Shown here one piece after another: positions 6,540 through 13,050 of a stretch of 13,050 nt of DNA; within the stretch, counting starts at the first letter, position 1; every line of letters starts with the position of its first letter. Position numbers and translations under genes: made by a program. The notes below the pieces were generated by a model, which saw nothing but the letters and a program-made list of their open reading frames with translations, made no database searches and was not told the DNA's origin. The stretch is from Desulfocapsaceae bacterium (GTDB lineage Bacteria > Desulfobacterota > Desulfobulbia > Desulfobulbales > Desulfocapsaceae), in the NCBI GenBank assembly GCA_029934775.1, contig JAOZLO010000036.1:1-13050 (forward strand), in the 5' to 3' direction.

Positions 6540-8090
6540 ATGAATATTCATGACGAAAAAATAATTATTCTCGATTTTGGTTCACAGACAACTCAGCTTA
6601 TAGCCCGGCGTATTCGAGAACAGAAGGTTTACAGTGAAATTCATCCTTTTTCGATCTCTATTGAGAAGATCAAAAAAATGAACCCGACAGGAATTGTATT
6701 GTCAGGTGGGCCATGTTCTGTTTATGCCACTGATGCTCCTCACTCGAATCCGGAACTGCTTGAGCTTGGTATTCCTGTCCTGGGTATCTGTTATGGGGCC
6801 CATTTGATGATCCAGCAACTAGGGGGGATCGTTGAACAATCGTTGAAGCACGAATTTGGCAAGGCATCTCTACTGGTCAATTTTACTGAAGGCCTTTTTG
6901 CTGGACTTCCAACCGATGGAGCAGAACACCAGGTTTGGATGAGTCATGGGGATAGAATAGAGAGAATCCCCGAGGGCTTTGAAGCAACGGCGAGCAGCGA
7001 TAATTCACCTTATGCCGCTCTTCGGCACAAAGACAAACCGTTTGTTGCAGTCCAGTTTCATCCTGAAGTTGCTCATACCCTTATCGGCACGGATGTCTTG
7101 AGAAATTTTATTTTCGGTATCTGTCATTGCAGGCCGAACTGGACGATGCACTCCTTTATTGAGAAACATACTGAAGCAATTCGGCAGAGGATCGGAGAGG
7201 ATAAGGTGATCTGTGCACTTTCGGGAGGAGTTGACAGCTCGGTGGTGGCAGCTATTATCCATCGTGCAGTAGGAGATCAACTGACCTGTATCTATGTGAA
7301 CAACGGACTGATGCGCAGTGGAGAGTCAGAGTCTATACTTCGATTTTTCAAGGAAAAAAGCAAGCTCAATGTCATCGATGTGGATGCAGTTGAGTTTTTT
7401 CTACAGGAACTTAAAGGTATCAAAGATCCGGAAGTAAAAAGAAAGCGTATAGGTCTTGGTTTTATAAAAATATTTGAAGAAGAGGCCGGCAAGATTGGCG
7501 GTGTTAAATATCTTGCCCAGGGCACTCTCTATCCGGATGTTATTGAATCTGTCTCTTTCAGGGGTGAAGCACCCATCAAGTCGCATCATAATGTCGGTGG
7601 ATTACCGGAGGTGATGAAACTCGAGCTGATTGAACCGCTGCGTGAACTCTTTAAAGATGAGGTTCGTGAGCTTGGACTGGAACTCGGCCTTCCTGAGGAA
7701 GCGGTTTATCGTCAGCCATTCCCCGGCCCAGGGTTGGGTATCAGAATAATGGGTGAGGTTACCGATGAGCGGCTGCGTATTCTCAGAGAATCTGATCTGA
7801 TTGTTCTCGATGAGATGAGAAAAGCCGGCTGGTATAGAAAGGTATGGCAGTCATTTGCTGTCCTTTTGCCTATCCAGACGGTAGGAGTCATGGGAGATGG
7901 CCGCACTTATGAATATGTTATTGCTCTTCGCTGTGTTGATTCCCGAGATGCGATGACAGCGGACTGGACAAAACTACCCTACGAAATTCTGGGTATGATT
8001 TCAGGTCGAATAATCAATGAAGTGAGGGGGGTGAACAGAGTAGTGTATGATATATCCTCTAAGCCGCCGGCTACCATTGAATGGGAATAG
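6540..8090 (+). CDS. guaA: GMP synthase (glutamine-hydrolysing)
   Basis: GuaA converts XMP to GMP using ATP and ammonia released from glutamine. The 516 residues contain a class I glutamine amidotransferase domain (about 7-195) with the triad C84 (GICYG), H174 and E176 (QFHPE), then an ATP pyrophosphatase domain with the PP-loop SGGVDSS (228-234), and the dimerisation domain ending in the usual ATIEWE. RQPFPGPGLGIR (391-402) is the expected GMP synthase motif. The nucleophile is followed by AHLM where family members commonly have MQ; the triad itself is intact. The ribosome binding site GGAG (6531-6534) overlaps the guaB stop codon, suggesting coupled translation. The stop at 8088-8090 lies within the AGGAGG that precedes the next gene. 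Confidence 0.98.
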   Translation: MNIHDEKIIILDFGSQTTQLIARRIREQKVYSEIHPFSISIEKIKKMNPTGIVLSGGPCSVYATDAPHSNPELLELGIPVLGICYGAHLMIQQLGGIVEQSLKHEFGKASLLVNFTEGLFAGLPTDGAEHQVWMSHGDRIERIPEGFEATASSDNSPYAALRHKDKPFVAVQFHPEVAHTLIGTDVLRNFIFGICHCRPNWTMHSFIEKHTEAIRQRIGEDKVICALSGGVDSSVVAAIIHRAVGDQLTCIYVNNGLMRSGESESILRFFKEKSKLNVIDVDAVEFFLQELKGIKDPEVKRKRIGLGFIKIFEEEAGKIGGVKYLAQGTLYPDVIESVSFRGEAPIKSHHNVGGLPEVMKLELIEPLRELFKDEVRELGLELGLPEEAVYRQPFPGPGLGIRIMGEVTDERLRILRESDLIVLDEMRKAGWYRKVWQSFAVLLPIQTVGVMGDGRTYEYVIALRCVDSRDAMTADWTKLPYEILGMISGRIINEVRGVNRVVYDISSKPPATIEWE

Positions 8091-8094
8091 GAGG

Positions 8095-9093
8095 ATGGCA
8101 ACACTACTGGCAGCGGATATAGGTGGTACAAAGAGTGAGCTGGCTATTTTTGAATTTGCCGCTCAAAACCCTGCCCCGCTCATTCAGAAGAGATACAAAA
8201 ATCAGGATTTTCCAGATCTTTCCAGCATAATCCGCTCTTTTCTAAGTGATGTTGACGCACTGCCTTTATATGGTTCCATCGGGGTCGCGGGGATTGTCTC
8301 CGGTAGAAAAGCCAGGTTTACTAATCTGTCCTGGCAGGTCTCCTGCCGTGATCTTGAGCAGAAGTTTGGTTTTAAAAAAGTTATACTTTCAAATGATCTC
8401 ACCGCTCTGTGCAGTGGTATCTCCCTGCTGCTTCCCGATGACCTGATTGAGCTTCAGATGGGGGAATCTGGTCAGAATGAAGTGAAAGGGGTTATTGCAC
8501 CGGGCACCGGGCTTGGACAAGGTTTTATGATTGAAACAGGAGGCCGGTTTTTTGCATGGGGATCTGAGGGAGGGCACGTCGATTTTGGCCCGGTGAATGA
8601 GGAACAGGTCGCATTGCTTTCCTGGATGCAGAAGAAAAAACAACCGGTCAGCTATGAAATGCTTATAGCAGGGCCGGGAATTGTTCACCTTTACTCTTTC
8701 TGCAGGGATTATTACGCAATTGCAGAATCGCTGGAAATTGTGGAACAGATGAGCAAATACAAGGATCGAACTCCTGTAATTGTTGGTGGTGCCACTCATA
8801 ATCCCATATGCCCCCTCTGTAAAAAAACCCTCGATCTCTTTCTCTCTATTCTTGGCAGTGAGGCAGGAAATCTGGCATTGAAACTGTATGCCAGAGGTGG
8901 CATCTATGTCGGTGGTGGTATTATTCCCAGGCTGGTGGACAAGGTCTCTTTTTCAGGTTTTATGAAGAGTTTTTTGAACAAAGGACAGATGTCTGATGTA
9001 ATGAAAACTATTCCGGTCTATCTGGTGCTAAACAGAAATACGGCTTTGCTGGGGGCTGCCAGGATCGGCCACCAAATTTTACCAGATTGGTAA
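8095..9093 (+). CDS. glk: Glucokinase (Glk family, PF02685 type)
   Basis: This protein should phosphorylate glucose at C6 with ATP. The 332 residues show the phosphate-1 motif AADIGGTK (6-13), the sugar-binding SNDLTAL (99-105) with catalytic D101, PGTGLGQGF (136-144), SEGGHVDF (157-164) with E158 and H161, YEML (187-190) whose E188 corresponds to E. coli Glu187, GGIYVGGGI (268-276), and IPVYLVLNRNTALLGAA (306-322), closely like the E. coli Glk C-terminus. It is Glk rather than ROK-type. ATG 8095 starts 4 bases after guaA and fits the family N-terminus, although AGGAGG (8089-8094) abuts it with no spacer. A TTG at 8077 would add six residues and overlap guaA, but it lacks a binding site. Substrates other than glucose cannot be excluded. 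Confidence 0.92.
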   Translation: MATLLAADIGGTKSELAIFEFAAQNPAPLIQKRYKNQDFPDLSSIIRSFLSDVDALPLYGSIGVAGIVSGRKARFTNLSWQVSCRDLEQKFGFKKVILSNDLTALCSGISLLLPDDLIELQMGESGQNEVKGVIAPGTGLGQGFMIETGGRFFAWGSEGGHVDFGPVNEEQVALLSWMQKKKQPVSYEMLIAGPGIVHLYSFCRDYYAIAESLEIVEQMSKYKDRTPVIVGGATHNPICPLCKKTLDLFLSILGSEAGNLALKLYARGGIYVGGGIIPRLVDKVSFSGFMKSFLNKGQMSDVMKTIPVYLVLNRNTALLGAARIGHQILPDW

Positions 9094-9159
9094 CTATTTA
9101 TGGGGGAAGCATTCGAACTTCGCTAACCTCCGTACTTGTAACTAGAATCAACTTCTTTA

Positions 9160-10242
9160 ATGAACGAAATTCTTACAGAAGTACTTGAGCAGTTTAACTC
9201 AACTTATCCAGATTGTACGACTGCCCCGATAGGCCAGGGTAATATCAATGATACTTTTCTGGTATCAGCACCGACTGGAAAGTTTATTCTGCAACGAATT
9301 TCTGCTGCTGTTTTCACAGAACCTCTCCGGGTGATAACTAATTTCCGCAAAATATCGGAACATCTTGACCGAAAAACAGGGCAGATTGCCCCGGACTGGC
9401 AGTTTGCCCGTCCAGTCTATACCGATAATGGAGATCTTTTCTATCGAGATGAGAGAGGAGACTTCTGGCGTGGTCAGACCTACCTGCCGCACAGGCAAGT
9501 AACGAAGATATCTGATTCTGTTCAGGCCTGTGAACTGGGGAAGACACTAGGGCTTTTCCATCTTCTCCTGTCTGATATGGACAGTGAAAATCTGCATACT
9601 CCCTTGCCGGATTTTCATGTTCTTCCCACCTACCTTGAGCAGTTTGATCTTGTCTGGGGGAAAAAAGAGTGTGCAGGTCCGAAAATAGATTACTGCATTG
9701 GTATTATAGAACAATTTAGAGGGACTGCTGGCCTCCTTGAGAAGGCCAAAGAAGAGGGAATCCTTACCGAGCAGCCGGTCCATGGTGATCCAAAGCTAGA
9801 TAATTTTATCTTTGATAAAACCGGATATGGTGTTGGTTTGATTGACTTGGATACGGTCGGTACGGGGTTGATCCACTCTGATCTTGGCGACTGTCTGCGC
9901 TCATGCTGCAACAGGAGTGGTGAAGAGGGGAAACATGGCCAGGGTGTCATGTTTGATATGGAAATCTGCAGTGCGATCCTGAACGGTTATTTTCAACGGG
10001 CACCTGCCCTTCTTTCAACTCTGCAGCGACGCTATATCTTTGATGCTCTGCTGTTAATAACTTTTGAGCTGGGCCTTCGTTTTTTTATGGATCATCTTCT
10101 TGGAAACAGATATTTCAAAGTCAAAGTGGTGGGTGATAATCTGCATAAAGCCATGATCCAGTTCGGACTGGTTGGTGAAATTAAAGATTGTGAACAGGAA
10201 ATCAGGGGAGTTGCCGAGATGGCACCTCGATTGGCCTGTTGA
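9160..10242 (+). CDS. NahK-like phosphotransferase (probable sugar 1-kinase)
   Basis: This 360-residue protein belongs to the aminoglycoside phosphotransferase/choline kinase fold. From memory it resembles Bifidobacterium N-acetylhexosamine 1-kinase (NahK) over most of its length: GQGNINDTFLV (25-35), the FILQRI strand (42-47), the catalytic loop HGDPKLDN (208-215; D210, N215), IDLDTVGTG (228-236) with the metal-binding Asp, SDLGDCLR (240-247), and ELGLRFFMDHLLGNRYF (303-319). NahK phosphorylates GlcNAc and GalNAc at C1; the actual acceptor here cannot be read from sequence. Some homologues are labelled mucin desulfatase by annotation transfer, and I see no sulfatase motif. The 66-base gap from glk has no terminator, so co-transcription with guaBA-glk is plausible. 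The ATG has no clear ribosome binding site. No nucleotidyltransferase follows to use a sugar 1-phosphate. Confidence 0.85.
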   Translation: MNEILTEVLEQFNSTYPDCTTAPIGQGNINDTFLVSAPTGKFILQRISAAVFTEPLRVITNFRKISEHLDRKTGQIAPDWQFARPVYTDNGDLFYRDERGDFWRGQTYLPHRQVTKISDSVQACELGKTLGLFHLLLSDMDSENLHTPLPDFHVLPTYLEQFDLVWGKKECAGPKIDYCIGIIEQFRGTAGLLEKAKEEGILTEQPVHGDPKLDNFIFDKTGYGVGLIDLDTVGTGLIHSDLGDCLRSCCNRSGEEGKHGQGVMFDMEICSAILNGYFQRAPALLSTLQRRYIFDALLLITFELGLRFFMDHLLGNRYFKVKVVGDNLHKAMIQFGLVGEIKDCEQEIRGVAEMAPRLAC

Positions 10243-10258
10243 ATATCCGCAAAATAAT

Positions 10259-10287
10259 TTGTCAATCATACAACGCTGTGATATACC
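10259..10287 (+). promoter_or_regulatory. Probable promoter for the chemoreceptor gene
   Basis: TTGTCA (10259-10264) and TATACC (10282-10287) are spaced by exactly 17 bases, and TG at 10279-10280 gives an extended -10 (TGATATACC). This looks like a housekeeping sigma-70-type promoter. I found no convincing sigma-28 or sigma-54 promoter, which flagellar and chemotaxis genes often use. Confidence 0.45.
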
Positions 10288-10301
10288 AATAGAAATACTA
10301 T

Positions 10302-10332
10302 CGTTCTTTTCCACTTCTCTTGTGGCGGAACG
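10302..10332 (+). promoter_or_regulatory. Hairpin in the chemoreceptor leader
   Basis: CGTTC (10302-10306) pairs with GAACG (10328-10332), and CCAC (10311-10314) with GTGG (10322-10325), separated by a small internal loop. No T-run follows, so it is not an obvious terminator. It would fall just after the predicted start of transcription and could be a 5' stabilising or regulatory structure. Confidence 0.35.
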
Positions 10333-10420
10333 TATTTACCCGTAAAGGACTGATTATGTTCAGCTTCCTGTAGTGAAATAAGATTAACTCCGCAGCTCTC
10401 TCAAACCAAAGGAAAGAATT

Positions 10421-13050
<2,630 letters not shown>

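Noticed and set aside
6783..6815. Altered GuaA nucleophile loop (GICYGAH instead of GICYGMQ) as a sign of lost glutaminase activity
   Set aside because: C84, H174 and E176 are all present, and the residues after the nucleophile elbow vary naturally, so inactivity is not supported.
8047..8094. Longer glucokinase starting at ATG 8047 within guaA
   Set aside because: It would add 16 basic residues encoded by the guaA 3' end that are foreign to the Glk N-terminus; MATLLAADIGGTK fits the family directly.
8809..8820. CPLC (CxxC) in glucokinase as a possible metal or redox site
   Set aside because: The second Cys lies in a PLC-like segment common in Glk proteins, and there is no second Cys pair; it is probably incidental.
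10321..10336. Sigma-54 promoter at TGGCGGAACGTATTT
   Set aside because: The TGGC half is present, but the TTGC half is absent at the required spacing.

Overview
The window reads as a chromosomal housekeeping segment of a Gram-negative bacterium. The best guess is a proteobacterial-grade anaerobe, possibly Desulfobacterota. That guess rests on the rpsA followed by IHF/HU-type gene order, the YciO and RhlB-like sequences, the moderate base composition and a transmembrane chemoreceptor; it is an inference, not a demonstrated placement. I see no mobile element, tRNA, rRNA, CRISPR array or phage gene.

Layout. 1-224 is non-coding and holds a hairpin with an adjacent 15-base box. 225-1736 encodes an RhlB-like DEAD-box RNA helicase. 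After a 211-base structured leader, 1948-3696 encodes ribosomal protein S1 with six S1 domains, closed by a strong intrinsic terminator. 3900-4184 encodes an IHF-beta/HU-family DNA-bending protein. It converges with a YciO-family gene on the minus strand (4779-4168), and the two coding ends overlap by 17 bases. A 282-base intergenic region then leads into a plus-strand run: guaB, guaA, a Glk-type glucokinase and a NahK-like sugar/anomeric kinase. After a 178-base gap with a plausible promoter come a methyl-accepting chemotaxis protein and, 5 bases further, tgt, which runs off the right edge.

How the genes work together. RhlB-like helicase, S1 and IHF-like protein serve RNA handling, translation and nucleoid structure. 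GuaB and GuaA are consecutive steps from IMP to GMP; their genes are 8 bases apart, with the guaA ribosome binding site overlapping the guaB stop. The glucokinase gene starts 4 bases after guaA and is followed by a kinase resembling N-acetylhexosamine 1-kinase, so the guanine-nucleotide operon appears to carry a two-kinase sugar module. The chemoreceptor has a periplasmic sensor with a distinctive motif and no chemotaxis partner genes nearby.

No clearly new multi-gene system is visible. The items most worth a second look are a recurring intergenic GGACAACCT box with associated hairpins, the guaBA-glk-anomeric kinase linkage, the sensor domain of the chemoreceptor and the structured rpsA leader.
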